The notes: generated by a model not told the origin, from the letters alone. Positions 35,052 through 44,906 are shown, numbered from the stretch's first letter. The stretch: DNA of 64,000 nucleotides from Iningainema tapete BLCC-T55 (GCF_014698965.1 NZ_JACXAE010000040.1:92664-156663); one strand, 5' to 3'. Numbers and translations: made by a program.

Positions 35052-37430
35052 ATGAACAGAAGATCATTTAAATGTTTGCGCTTTCTGACTTGGATATTTT
35101 CTGCATTTTTAATCATTTTAAGTTTTTTAGTATCTCCGGTAACTGCGATAGGACAAACTGTTAGTGATGGAAGTCTGCCAACACGGATTTGGGAAGTTAG
35201 GAGTGCTGATAAACAAGGAAATCCCACCATAACGAATGTTCTTTTACCCGATTGGAAGCAAATAACATTCAGTCAGATGCCACCGATAAGTAAATCTGGT
35301 AGCATTAATGCCAGTCAGTATACGCAAGCTGTTGGTTACGACTTAAGCCGTAGTTGGCAGGCTGGGCAAACTCCCGATCAGTATATGAAGCTAGGGGATA
35401 TCAGCCCACTGCAACCCGAACTGCTTTCAGTTGGAGCGATCGCACAAGCTACGAATTTGAATTTAAATCAGGTTGCTTTGAGTACTTTTACTCTGGTTGC
35501 GGAGCAGACTTTAGACCAATTAGTTAAGGCAGTGCCGCTTTTGGGACAATTCAATGTCCGGGATGTCGCCCCGGTGGATACTTTGCTTGCTACTAAAGCC
35601 GTGGGGATTGATGTATCTAGTCTTCAAATTGCTCAGGTACTAGCTCAAAATCCTCAATTAGGGCAACTAAAGCTTGGGGAAACAGACTTGAGTGGTTACT
35701 CAGTTTCTTCCATTCCTAATTTAGACAGTACTCCACTTCAACAGTTTACGGGTTGGCAAAACACTTTCATTGAAGACGTGCCAGGGCTGAATGCTGTACC
35801 TTTGGCTGCCATGCCTAATCCCATTGCTGAACTGGGCAGTTTGGTGATGCGGATCGATACTGTTTATAGCAAAGCTGAAGCTAAACGGACTAATACCATT
35901 TCTGGCTCTGATGTCCAAGGCTTTTCAGTTCCCTGTAAGGGAGATTGTGCCTATATTGAGCTTGACGATTTAGAAAATCAAGGTCAAGTAGCTCGCGGAT
36001 CGTTGGAAGGAAAGCAGTGGATTTCCGGTAAATACCAGGAAGTCGAGGGAGGTTGGGGTTGTTTAAAAGGCGTTAACGGTGGCAAAGAGCCAACGGGGAG
36101 ATTGCCGTTTGGCAGTTCTTTCAAAGTGGTAGTTTGGGATACAGATGAAACGACGGATAGCGTTACTACTGCTTTATTTTTCCGGTTTTGCAGTCTTTGC
36201 GGTTGTACGCCTTACTTTATTGGTCCAGTCCCCTTCTTCACTTATCGGGTGAATTCTCCTATATTTATTGGGACTTTGAATGAAAGGCTTGTTACTGCTG
36301 CTTCCATGCCGACTCAGGCTCAACAAGAAGTAATGTCTTCATCAGCATCGACACCCAAGTCCGTTCAAGATGCTGTTTCAACCGCTAATGTACCTTGTTC
36401 TCCTGGGGAGACATCTGAGGCTGCTTCGCAAGGGGTCAACTTAGATGCTTTAGGGAGTGCGATCGCTCTTATCGGAAGTGACGCTCAGTCTGATGGTTTC
36501 GGTCCTTATGTTTGTGCTGATAAAGGACAGAACTGCGGACGTGCTTTGGGAAAATACCAAGATATGTCCTACAACCCCTACGCGGTGAAGGCGATTAGCA
36601 GTAAACCAGGTGGTGAGGCGTGGCTGAGTAAGATTCGCTCCGGCGGGAAGATAACGAAGGAAGAACTTTTTGAGTTTTACCCGCCAGCGGATCAGGAAGC
36701 AGCTTTCAATGCTTCATTGCGAGACAAGATTGCTTCTACATCTAAGCAGATTGATCCTAAAACTGGAAAACCTTACTTAGGCGATCGCTTGATTGAGCGA
36801 GTAGCGCAAAAACACTTCGGGGGGGAATACTCCAAAGTTGACTCTGGTGCAAGCGACACCTATGGTCGGCTGACCGTTTACAACTATGGGCTTGATGTTT
36901 TGAAGCGATACAAGTCAGACACGGGTAGTACTTTGACTAGCGCTGCCTGTACTCCTACTGCTTCATCTGTGTCCTCCAGTCCTCCTGCTTCATCAGTTCT
37001 TAAAGCGACGGGCAAGTTGGTCAAACCTTCAAATGGGCTAATGACTAGTGATTTCGGTTGGCAGACTCATCCAGTCACGGCTGTGCGGAAAATGCACAAT
37101 GGTCTTAATTATACTGCACCCCTTGGAAGCTCGGTTAAAGCAGCTGATGGAGGTGTTGTTAAGTCAGTTGTCTCTAATTGTAATCAAGGTGAGAGCAGCT
37201 GTGGTGGCGGCTACGGGAATTGGATTGAAATCGACCACGGTAACGGCAGAACCACTCGGTACGCTCACCTGCAATCCGGAAGTATCAAAGTTAACCCAGG
37301 AGACACAGTTTCTCAAGGGCAAGTGATAGGTGGAATTGGCAGCACGGGGTTGTCAACAGAACCACATCTGTATTTTGAAACCTGCTCCTCTGGTAGCCCT
37401 GTCAACCCGGCTCAATTTGGACTTTCTTAG
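35052..37430 (+). CDS. Secreted protein with lysozyme-like and degenerate M23 domains
   Basis: 792 residues. Signal peptide at the start (FLTWIFSAFLIILSFLVSPVTA). The middle (GPYVCADKGQNCGRALGKYQDMSYNP and later LIERVAQKHFGGEYS) looks like a lysozyme-type transglycosylase region of conjugative machinery. The C-terminus is an M23 (LytM) fold: FGWQTHP, MHNGLNYTAPLG, DHGNGRTTRYAHL, PHLYFE. M23 enzymes need Hx3D and HxH; here Asp has become Asn (HNGLN) and the second His of HxH is Tyr (HLY), so zinc binding is probably lost. First of three secreted-protein genes. Confidence 0.75.
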   Translation: MNRRSFKCLRFLTWIFSAFLIILSFLVSPVTAIGQTVSDGSLPTRIWEVRSADKQGNPTITNVLLPDWKQITFSQMPPISKSGSINASQYTQAVGYDLSRSWQAGQTPDQYMKLGDISPLQPELLSVGAIAQATNLNLNQVALSTFTLVAEQTLDQLVKAVPLLGQFNVRDVAPVDTLLATKAVGIDVSSLQIAQVLAQNPQLGQLKLGETDLSGYSVSSIPNLDSTPLQQFTGWQNTFIEDVPGLNAVPLAAMPNPIAELGSLVMRIDTVYSKAEAKRTNTISGSDVQGFSVPCKGDCAYIELDDLENQGQVARGSLEGKQWISGKYQEVEGGWGCLKGVNGGKEPTGRLPFGSSFKVVVWDTDETTDSVTTALFFRFCSLCGCTPYFIGPVPFFTYRVNSPIFIGTLNERLVTAASMPTQAQQEVMSSSASTPKSVQDAVSTANVPCSPGETSEAASQGVNLDALGSAIALIGSDAQSDGFGPYVCADKGQNCGRALGKYQDMSYNPYAVKAISSKPGGEAWLSKIRSGGKITKEELFEFYPPADQEAAFNASLRDKIASTSKQIDPKTGKPYLGDRLIERVAQKHFGGEYSKVDSGASDTYGRLTVYNYGLDVLKRYKSDTGSTLTSAACTPTASSVSSSPPASSVLKATGKLVKPSNGLMTSDFGWQTHPVTAVRKMHNGLNYTAPLGSSVKAADGGVVKSVVSNCNQGESSCGGGYGNWIEIDHGNGRTTRYAHLQSGSIKVNPGDTVSQGQVIGGIGSTGLSTEPHLYFETCSSGSPVNPAQFGLS

Positions 37431-37543
37431 CCAATAGAAGTAAAGAACCGACGCTTCGTCGCTCTTGTTTCTCGGATGCCTGGGCTTTACCCCAGTTGAG
37501 GTTTCAAATTCCCACTTAATGTTGCGATCGCCAGTGAGTCTCA

Positions 37544-38065
37544 ATGAAAAGAATAACAAAAAGAAGGTTGTTGCAGTTTACTTGGGGCGCGTTGACTGTC
37601 CTGATGATTTCCTTGATCGGTGGGTTGTTTGCTCCTTCTTACAGCCAAACAACAGAGGTTCTCAGCGCCTGCGTTCCTGAAGGTGTTGTGAGGACAGAAC
37701 CAGTAACGGCTGTGTCAGAAAAAGGCATTCAATACCGCTTGCTGGACGCTTATACCGAAAAAGCCTCTCTGCCATTTTCTCTGCTGGTTTCTCTCCAAGG
37801 GGAATCGTGCCAGATTCTTCTTTCTAATCCCATGAACGACTTTTACCCCTACCACCGTGTAGTGCCGTTGCAAGTAGCGCGGCAACTGGCTTTGGGCGAG
37901 TTACGTTACTCCATTAATAAGTTAGGAGGAATGGATAAGTTTCGTGCCACGTTACAACCACGATCTGAAGGCTCGTCTTGGGAATTTGCTGAAGAGGACA
38001 TTTGGGCGTTGCAACACGTAGGAATTACACTACCCAAAAATATCAAGGTTGTTAGAGCGAAATAG
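37544..38065 (+). CDS. Secreted hypothetical protein
   Basis: 173 residues with a signal peptide (LLQFTWGALTVLMISLIGGLFAPSYS). The mature part has two cysteines (LSACVPEG, GESCQILL) that could form a disulfide, and ends LQHVGITLPKNIKVVRAK. No family recognised. It sits between the M23-like protein and a lipoprotein, all transcribed rightward, so they may form an envelope complex. Confidence 0.6.
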   Translation: MKRITKRRLLQFTWGALTVLMISLIGGLFAPSYSQTTEVLSACVPEGVVRTEPVTAVSEKGIQYRLLDAYTEKASLPFSLLVSLQGESCQILLSNPMNDFYPYHRVVPLQVARQLALGELRYSINKLGGMDKFRATLQPRSEGSSWEFAEEDIWALQHVGITLPKNIKVVRAK

Positions 38066-38075
38066 AGGTATATCA

Positions 38076-38717
38076 GTGTCAAAACCAAAATTGCCAAAAA
38101 ATCACGTTTTATCTTCATCGCCCGTTTCCAACCCTCCAAGCTGCTGGATGTCACTTGCCCGTTGGTTCCGCTTTGGGCTTGGGGTTTTTTTGTTGCTTTC
38201 ATTATTATTGGGAACTGTTGGTTGTAGTTCTAGTGCCGCAACGGTATCTTGGCAGAATGCATCATCTGTAGTTTCTGTCAAGACTTTAGAACAAATTATC
38301 CAACAGAACACTGAGCTTGATCCCACTCAAGCAGATGCAGATGTGCTGGCTTGGACACAAGAAGGACGCTTAGGGAAACTGCTTATCCTTGATTACAATA
38401 ATTCTGGTGTTTGTGGAGTAGCGGGCTGTTTGTACACTGGCTATCTAATTGGTAAAAATGAGCAGTTAAGCCAGGTTTTTTCGAGTTATCTCAACCCTCT
38501 TTTACCACAGCATCAGCCTTTGTTTCAAGTTGGCGATGCTCCAGAGGAACCGCTTCTCTACGAGAGGCTCCGCCAACGCGATCGCTCGGATGCGGCTTTG
38601 CCTTGTTTGCAGGTTATGCAGCTAGATGGCGATCGACTTCGACAAATGCTCTTTTGCTTCAATGGTCAAAATTATCAGCTTGCCAGCAGTCAATTACTTG
38701 AGAAAAATAGCAAGTAA
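38076..38717 (+). CDS. Probable lipoprotein
   Basis: About 213 residues from a GTG with AGAGG upstream. A hydrophobic segment ending LLGTVGCSSS gives a lipobox. The mature part contains CGVAGCLYTGYLIG. Near residue 160 the peptide PLLYERLRQRDRSDAA is encoded by a palindromic dispersed repeat (38550-38585), an in-frame insertion. It overlaps nothing but starts 11 bases after the previous stop. Confidence 0.6.
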   Translation: MSKPKLPKNHVLSSSPVSNPPSCWMSLARWFRFGLGVFLLLSLLLGTVGCSSSAATVSWQNASSVVSVKTLEQIIQQNTELDPTQADADVLAWTQEGRLGKLLILDYNNSGVCGVAGCLYTGYLIGKNEQLSQVFSSYLNPLLPQHQPLFQVGDAPEEPLLYERLRQRDRSDAALPCLQVMQLDGDRLRQMLFCFNGQNYQLASSQLLEKNSK

Positions 38718-38751
38718 TGTATTACACATGGGATGCACTCTTGGTGCTGCC

Positions 38752-38796
38752 AAAAAAGATTCCCCCAGTCACGAATGGTGCTGGGGGTCTTTTTTA
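38752..38796. terminator. Strong bidirectional terminator between convergent genes
   Basis: CCCCCAG-T-CAC and GTG-CTGGGGG form a 10-pair stem with one bulge, flanked by A6 on one side and TCTTTTTT on the other. It serves the lipoprotein gene from the left and the DUF5895-like gene from the right. Confidence 0.9.
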
Positions 38797-38812
38797 GGTT
38801 TTCGGACTATGC

Positions 38813-39853
38813 TTAATCCTCATCATCGCTAAAATCATCATCAAAGTCGTCGTCGAATTCCGATTCCTCTTCTTCAAGTTCATCCTCGAAGTCGTCATCC
38901 TCTTCAACTTGACTGATTTTCCGAGGTGGTTTGTTGTGACTGCCTCTAGAAGTTTTCGTTTTCTCTCCTGGTTTCCCGGCTGGAGGGAGAACTTTGACTT
39001 CAAGTTCTTCTGAAGCTGGTAGGGCTGGTGCTTCTGTAAATCCAGCGATCGTGTCATGCAGATTCCAGATACTATTTTTGTGTTGGGGTTTGCCAAGATA
39101 AAGCTGCGGTAGATTATTAATTGTTGGCTTTGTATAGCTGACGGTTTTGCAGCAGTAGGATTTATTGTTTCCTTCGCCTTCTTTGACAGCTTTGAACTGG
39201 CAATCGATCACCCCCAATGAGCGCCATTTGTCATTTTTACCGCTAAATGGTACTTTGAAGTAATCTGAAAAGGTTTTTTCCAGCAGTCGGTAAAACTCGT
39301 CACGAGCTGCTTTGAAGCTCCACAGCGCCACGTTTTTAAAGCGGATGACGATGGGAGTTGAATGCATTGGGCGATTGTTTTCGTCCAGGAACACCAGGGC
39401 GTGTTCGCTTACAACGTCCATTGTTTTCTTGTCGAGGTTTAGTTTGTACTCATCGTAAAGTCCAACAACAGTGCCACCGACATCGGGGACATCGCTTTTA
39501 TAGCGAATGTATTCAGGTATGAAGCCTAAGACGAGAATTCGGGCTTTAGTAAGTAGCAAACCAGTCACGTCTTCACTAAGTGTGACAGTAGTTAGATCGT
39601 CATCATCAGGCATGGCTAACCAATTCGCCTTTTCCAGTTGATCTTCTGGAATGAGGATGCCTGCGGGGTTATCATTGATGACAATCCCATAGGGCAAAAC
39701 AGGGCGGCGAACTTGATTGTATTCTGCTCCGAGTAATTCGGGGTCAATATCGAAATCCAAATCTTGATCTTGAACTTGAGTTGCCTCTTGGGTGACTTCT
39801 TGTTCAGTTGATTTGGTTCTAGATTTAGTAGATTTGTTATTAGTTCTAACCAT
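38813..39853 (-). CDS. DUF5895-like protein with acidic tail
   Basis: About 346 residues from the ATG of MVRTNNKS. The core (ELLGAEYNQVRRPVLPYGIV, AGILIPEDQLEKANWLAMP, VGLYDEYKLNLDKKTMDVVSEHALVF, KWRSLGVIDCQF) appears to be a conserved cyanobacterial plasmid family, which I recall as DUF5895. The final 35 residues are almost all Asp/Glu. The tail resembles that of SSB-like recruitment proteins, but this is inference. A strong terminator follows. Confidence 0.6.
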   Translation of the reverse strand: MVRTNNKSTKSRTKSTEQEVTQEATQVQDQDLDFDIDPELLGAEYNQVRRPVLPYGIVINDNPAGILIPEDQLEKANWLAMPDDDDLTTVTLSEDVTGLLLTKARILVLGFIPEYIRYKSDVPDVGGTVVGLYDEYKLNLDKKTMDVVSEHALVFLDENNRPMHSTPIVIRFKNVALWSFKAARDEFYRLLEKTFSDYFKVPFSGKNDKWRSLGVIDCQFKAVKEGEGNNKSYCCKTVSYTKPTINNLPQLYLGKPQHKNSIWNLHDTIAGFTEAPALPASEELEVKVLPPAGKPGEKTKTSRGSHNKPPRKISQVEEDDDFEDELEEEESEFDDDFDDDFSDDED

Positions 39854-40063
39854 GAGGGTGAGAGTTAAAGTTTCTGCCCTCAAACGTGGCGGTAGCCACA
39901 GATATTAAATTTTAACAAGATAATATTGGTTAACTCGTAGGCATTTTGTGAAAAGCGAATACAACGGGCAAAAAAATCCGGATGGCTATCATTTTGCATG
40001 TATGTAATTTTATATACTTATATAAATAAATGTACTTTTAAGAGCATTCAATGATGGTAATAA

Positions 40064-40084
40064 TTTTGTCATTCGCATGAAAAC
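40064..40084 (+). promoter_or_regulatory. TTCGCATG motif upstream of the plus-strand cas10
   Basis: TTTTGTCATTCGCATGAAAA lies about 55 bases before the cas10 start. The core GTCATTCGCATG recurs on the opposite strand at 50730-50741, and TTCGCATGAA at 50778-50787, in the region controlling the cmr operon and the WYL gene. A TTATAA box lies 20 bases downstream. Confidence 0.5.
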
Positions 40085-40135
40085 TACTTGTTTTCAAATA
40101 CTGGCGTTATAAACTTGGAGAGTCTCTAAGGATAC

Positions 40136-42441
40136 ATGGGCATGAATGTCTATCACCGCAAGCTGTATGCTCTACTGCACGAACCAACGAAACCTGTTCG
40201 GTGCAATGTTGTGTGCAAACAGCTACAATGCTTACAACAGCATTTAGTCGAGTTGGACACTTGGTGGTGGAGTGAAGGAAGCAAACTGGGTGAGCAGGCG
40301 GCTGATATCGGCAGTTCTTCCGACCGAGTGAACCTGGAATTGAAATCACTAGCTGTAAGTAATAATGTACAGGTGCGCCATCCAATTAGTGGTGAGTCTC
40401 AAGAAATTACAGAACAGGAATTTGATACAGCATTTGAGATCAGCCAGATAGCTAAAGAACCAGATGTGGAAAAGGTGTTTTGGTGGTTTTGGCGGTTTTA
40501 TCCAGAGGCGCAGGCAAGTCAACAACCTGATGCACTTTTAATTCCCGCTCACAAAATTCTCCCAGATTGTCCGCTTCACAGTTATAAAAGTACTGTTTCT
40601 GCTCTTGTAGGTGCCATGTTTCCCGAACAATGGCAGTTAGAAAAACCTGAACATCCTTATTTGTTGCTGTTCACCTTTTCACCAGTTCAGGAGTTTATTA
40701 AGTCGTCACGCAAGTTTTTGGATTTCTGGGCGGGTTCCTATCTGCTGCACTATTTGAGTGTAAAGCTGTGTTGGTACATTGCTGAAACTTATGGACCAGA
40801 TGCAGTAATTACTCCCTCGCTTTGGAGTCAAGAAATTATTGACGCGCTGCTAGTCCAAAAATATCCAGATTTTGCTGCATACTTTGCCCGGTTGCAAGAT
40901 GGGGTAGATCCTGTTGGTCGTTTTCAGAATAAAAAATCCACTTCTTTGAGTACCGCTGGATTTCCAAATGTTATTACAGTTTTAGTGCCGGGAGAGAAAG
41001 CAGCTAAAGATTTAGGAGATAAGTTAGCACAAAAGCTTAGATGTGAGTGGAAACAGATTGCATATAAATTGAGGTCAGAGATTAAGCAGCAGGTGAAGAA
41101 CTTCCTGAAAAACCCTGAAAAACAGGAACAGCGATCCGCAATTTTAGCTGAGTTTCCCGATGCCGATCGCCATGCTTGTGAGCGAGACTTAGAAAAATGG
41201 CTTTCTGGGGGTTGTTGGGAGTGGAACAAGCTTTGGGATGCCCAAATCAGTAACACTTGGGAGAGTTACTGGACAGCAGTTCCTTTGGGCAACCCAGACG
41301 AAGAACTAGTGACTACCAAGAAAGATAACCAAGGTTGCTTTGATAATATATGGAAAGAGGCGCAGGAAGCGATCGCACCCTCTCGTAATGCTCAACCTAC
41401 CCCAACAAAAGCCGAAGAAATAGCTTACAGAACCCTTAACGTTGGGACGTGGTGGGGTAATGTGCAATCTCGTCTCGGACAATTGATTCAATCAGTCAAA
41501 AATACTCGTACTTGGCAAATTCCTACAGCGCCAGGAGAACGTTCCACCCTTTCTGGTCAATTTAGTGCCGTGCATCCCCAATTACATTACGAAGGTAGGT
41601 TCACTGAAGGTGCAGGTGTATCAGCAGGTTCAATGCGCCTCTTCTGGCTGGTGATGGCTGAAGCGTACCCAGGACTTTTCAACGGTTCAGAAAAGCTCAA
41701 TGCCTTGGAACTCACTAGGCGCATGGCTTGGGTGTATGGAGGAGTGGCTGAATCGTTGGGTATTAAGGTAGTTGTTGAGGGTACTAGTGAACAACTGACT
41801 AATAACTTAGAGTTAAACGTTGAAGATGCCGAAGCACTAGGCACACCTGCTACTATCATTGCCCCACCAGAGATTTACTATGAACGATTGATTCGCTTTC
41901 CTAACCTCAGTTCCATCGCCGCCGCTAGGTTTGCCCATAACTACGAGCAACGAGTACGCCAGTATTGGCGAGTACTAGCAGGATTGATTAGAGACAACGT
42001 ACCAAAAAAGTACAAGCTTAAGTTTGGTTCCCGCACTCGTGGTCGCTCCTTTCAAATACCCAAAATTGATGCCAAAATCAACCCTAAGAATCAAGATGGT
42101 CAAGATTATAACGGTGTTATGTTCTCCAGTAAGTGGCTAGCGGAGGACATGGATTTACACCAAGAAGAAGTTAAAATTCTGCGATCGCTTGTAGAACAAG
42201 CTCACAAAGAAAGTGGCTTTGGTGACGGTAGTCCAGCTGATTGGTGGGTAATTGTCCTTGCCGATGGCGATGGAATGGGCAAGTATGTGTCTGGCGCAAA
42301 ATTGAAGAAATACAAGCACTACATTGTCGAATCGCAACTAGCCAGTTACCCAGAGCAGGGGTGGGAGGAACTGCTAGAAACTACAAAGCGTATGGGACCA
42401 GCTACTCATGTGGGACTTAACCGTGCCTTGCTAGATTTTTC
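40136..42441 (+). pseudogene. Cas10/Cmr2 truncated before its GGDD motif
   Basis: About 769 native residues. The N-terminus has an HD-domain-like layout, but the usual LHDP reads LLHEPTKP, so the nuclease centre looks degenerate. Then come LLFTFSPVQEFIKSSRKFLDFWAGSYLL (first palm) and VLADGDGMGKYVSG (start of the second palm). The frame leaves cas10 at the IS end (42442) and stops 19 bases later, where GGDD should follow soon after. Without GGDD it cannot make cyclic oligoadenylate. No C-terminal half exists on the far side of the IS. It is a remnant of a second type III system. Confidence 0.8.
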
Positions 42442-42448
42442 GGTAGTC

Positions 42449-42915
42449 CTAAATATGTAATGATGAATTATAGTGATGTATAAAATACCAGATAGCGCCA
42501 ATATGATTTTCCAACTTTTTAGAAAAAGACAAAGTTTTTCTAACTAATCGTGATATTCGTTGACGCATTGTATTATTAAATCTCTCAATGTAATTAGTTT
42601 TACCAGTCTCTTTACCAACTGCTTTATGTCTAGATTGTGGGAAAACTTCTTCATAAGAAGACCAAAAATCTGTATAACAAACGGCACATTGACGCAAAGT
42701 CTGCCGGGAAGATTCTCTTCCCGGCAGACTTTGCGATAGACTGCAGGTAAGGAATTCCATAGTCCTCTAGCAGCATCTTTGTTACGAGCACCAATGTAAA
42801 CTCCGACGATTTCCCTAGTAGTTACATCTATTACTAACCAAATCCATTGTTTATGATTTTTATCACCTACAAACGACCATGCCTCATCACATTGAATCGT
42901 CAGCTTACCCTTTTT
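42449..42915 (-). pseudogene. insB transposase catalytic ORF, frameshifted
   Basis: Reading in the -1 frame after an A7 run at the end of insA gives DEAWSFVGDKNHKQWIWLVI and later ARGLWNSLPAVYR, then a 41-base palindrome breaks the frame; beyond it the frame resumes QCAVCYTDFWSSYEEVFP...NNTMRQRISRLVRKTLSFSKKL. The DDE acids are therefore on two different frames and the transposase is inactive. Confidence 0.8.
42694..42734. repeat. 41-base palindrome inserted in insB
   Basis: Nineteen bases starting GCAAAGTCTGCCGGGAAGA, three loop bases, then the exact complement. Removing it joins VYR to QCAVCYTDF in frame and restores insB, so it is a clean insertion. Confidence 0.85.
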
Positions 42916-43199
42916 TTCGCGCGAACTTGAACTTGTTGCGGAACCGATTCATGTAAGGCATTTACGTATTGTTGTAGCCAAACTTCAGAAACACCTGTCA
43001 CTCTTGCTATTCCGGCTAAAGAAATCCTCTCCAATAAAAGTTTGTCTATTAAAGATTTAATAGACTGTGAAATCACTTTTTTAGTTGGAGCCTCAATAAA
43101 TTGACGACCGCAATCACTACATTTAAATCTTTGTTTTTTATTGTGGATATGACCATTTTTTACAGTCTGATTAGAGCCACAGTCGGGACAAATCGCCAT
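42900..43199 (-). CDS. insA: IS1-family InsA, zinc-finger/HTH protein
   Basis: 99 residues. CPDCGSNQTVKNG and FKCSDCGRQF form a zinc finger; SLAGIARVTGVSEVWLQQYV is the helix-turn-helix. It ends VRAKKRVS just after a run of seven A, the usual site where ribosomes slip -1 to make the InsAB' transposase. InsA alone binds the ends and represses. Confidence 0.85.
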   Translation of the reverse strand: MAICPDCGSNQTVKNGHIHNKKQRFKCSDCGRQFIEAPTKKVISQSIKSLIDKLLLERISLAGIARVTGVSEVWLQQYVNALHESVPQQVQVRAKKRVS

Positions 43200-43287
43200 A
43201 GGAGATTCCCAGTCATACTAAACATATACTATTTTACATCATCATTACATATTTAGGACTACCAAGTAGTTTAGTACATCTCCAGCT

Positions 43288-44904
43288 TCAACGAATCGCA
43301 TCTGCTACCTCTTGCAATCTCTGGTCTACTTTCTCCCTCTTATATGTAAGACCCAAAAATCTTAGCGCCTCAAGAAATGGTGTTTTCACATAGTCATTAT
43401 AAGCTTGGGTAACTTCAATTACGGTAGGATTCTCCTGATTTCCAAGCAAGTATTTAATCACCTCATCCTTTTCCACCCCTAGCAAATTATGCATTAGCTG
43501 ATTACGTATGTCATCATCATATTGACTATTATCATCTTTTAGAATACAAGTCCATTCTAACATCGCCCAAGCTTTATCTTTTTCTTGAAAATCAGGTCTG
43601 AGTTGACGCAACCATTTTAGTAACCCAGAATTACTACTTATTACTTTAAAGTCTCTTTTATTAAATTTTTTATCGAAATCAGAAACAGGGAATTTTAACT
43701 GTTTTAAGACTTCTATCTTAATTCTAGTTACTTCATGCTCGTCAGTGCCAGTAATTTTTAATCTTTGCTTCAAAAGATTATCTTGATATTTGTCTTTGTC
43801 TTTCGTATTTTTAATAAAAAGTAAGCCGGCTTGTTGCCATTGAATCAAATCCTCAGCCTTAAACTCCTGATGTTTACCATTAATTGATAAAGAAAGCCTT
43901 ATCCCAGAAATCTCATTTTTAATTGCCGCCTTTAAAAAGGTTTCTTGAGCAGCAGTAAGGAGGGTTATTCCCTGCAGATAACTATTATTTTTAAGAAATT
44001 TACCAATTAGATCAAGAGCATCAACAATTCGCTGAGTAGCTGATTCGACCTCAAATTCACTTCCACTATTAACACCCGAACGATTGAGGTTAAAGAAATT
44101 AACCAAGTTATCTAGTTCAGAAATCGCCGAAACATCTATTTTCTCTACTTCTATGAGTTTCCTGGCAGCACCAGGAGAACCTGAAGTAATTAACCCCTTG
44201 ACTTGTTGAATTTGTATTCCTCGTAGGTAATCAGAACTTTTAATCACCTCCGCTGAGTCTTGTTTATACTCATTGCTTACCAAAAACTTTACTCTTTTAC
44301 CAAATCTGCCAAGACTTACAAATTGAATCGCTGAAGAAATAGCGGGAGTTCCTGCCTGATGACTAACATAAATATCTTCCAACTTGTTAAATTCCAAATG
44401 CGATAGAGTTTCTTGAACTAGCTTGAGTGTCTTGTCCCAATGGTCTAAACCTTTACTTCCCTCTTCGGGTTTGAGAATTTTGTAAATTTGTTCTGCTTTG
44501 GGAAACTTTTCCTGAAAGTACCTTTGCAAAATGGGTTTTAGGGTACAAGTATCTTTCCAATAGGGACATTTTTTTAACCGCTTATTGCTGCTTTCAGCAA
44601 ATAACTCCTCTTGGTCAGTGAGAAGCACTATAATTTTGTCAGGAATAGTTTTACTTGTCTCTAAAAGTTTTTCAGAAAAAGTATCCAGTAGAGGGAATAC
44701 TAAATTATTAAAGTCAGGTTGATTTCCGTAAACAATCCCCATCACTCTTGCAGGTACTGTGAAACGTTTTTCCTCATCTACTGGGGAAGGCATAAATCTA
44801 AGGTTGTTGAATTGGTTCCTAACTGTCGAATACAGAGAATTCCATCTGTCCTCTGTTTGTAGCTGAACATCATTGCTACCTATAGTTACAACCCATATTG
44901 TCAT
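43288..44904 (-). CDS. CARF-HEPN ribonuclease (Csm6/Csx1-like)
   Basis: About 538 residues from the ATG of MTIWVVTIGSND, with GGAGAAG upstream. The N-terminal half has the CARF Rossmann pattern: IWVVTIGSND, DKIIVLLTDQEE, VSHQAGTPAISSAIQFVSLG. The C-terminal half carries RNQLMH, the R-N-x-x-x-H motif of HEPN RNases. It is the last gene of the cmr operon, two bases after the RAMP gene. Known role: cyclic oligoadenylate made by Cas10 binds CARF and turns on the RNase. Which ring size it binds cannot be told. Confidence 0.8.
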   Translation of the reverse strand: MTIWVVTIGSNDVQLQTEDRWNSLYSTVRNQFNNLRFMPSPVDEEKRFTVPARVMGIVYGNQPDFNNLVFPLLDTFSEKLLETSKTIPDKIIVLLTDQEELFAESSNKRLKKCPYWKDTCTLKPILQRYFQEKFPKAEQIYKILKPEEGSKGLDHWDKTLKLVQETLSHLEFNKLEDIYVSHQAGTPAISSAIQFVSLGRFGKRVKFLVSNEYKQDSAEVIKSSDYLRGIQIQQVKGLITSGSPGAARKLIEVEKIDVSAISELDNLVNFFNLNRSGVNSGSEFEVESATQRIVDALDLIGKFLKNNSYLQGITLLTAAQETFLKAAIKNEISGIRLSLSINGKHQEFKAEDLIQWQQAGLLFIKNTKDKDKYQDNLLKQRLKITGTDEHEVTRIKIEVLKQLKFPVSDFDKKFNKRDFKVISSNSGLLKWLRQLRPDFQEKDKAWAMLEWTCILKDDNSQYDDDIRNQLMHNLLGVEKDEVIKYLLGNQENPTVIEVTQAYNDYVKTPFLEALRFLGLTYKREKVDQRLQEVADAIR

Positions 44905-44906
44905 AG

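Larger units (their letters stand above)
42442..43263 (-). mobile_element. IS1-family insertion sequence, degraded
   Basis: 822 bases bounded by 25-base perfect inverted repeats starting GGTAGTCCTAAATATGTAAT. It holds insA and a broken insB on the minus strand. IS1 elements normally make 8-9 base target duplications; the flanks here are GATTTTTC and AAGTAGTT, which do not match. That implies a deletion or recombination after insertion, in keeping with the missing second half of cas10. Confidence 0.85.
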
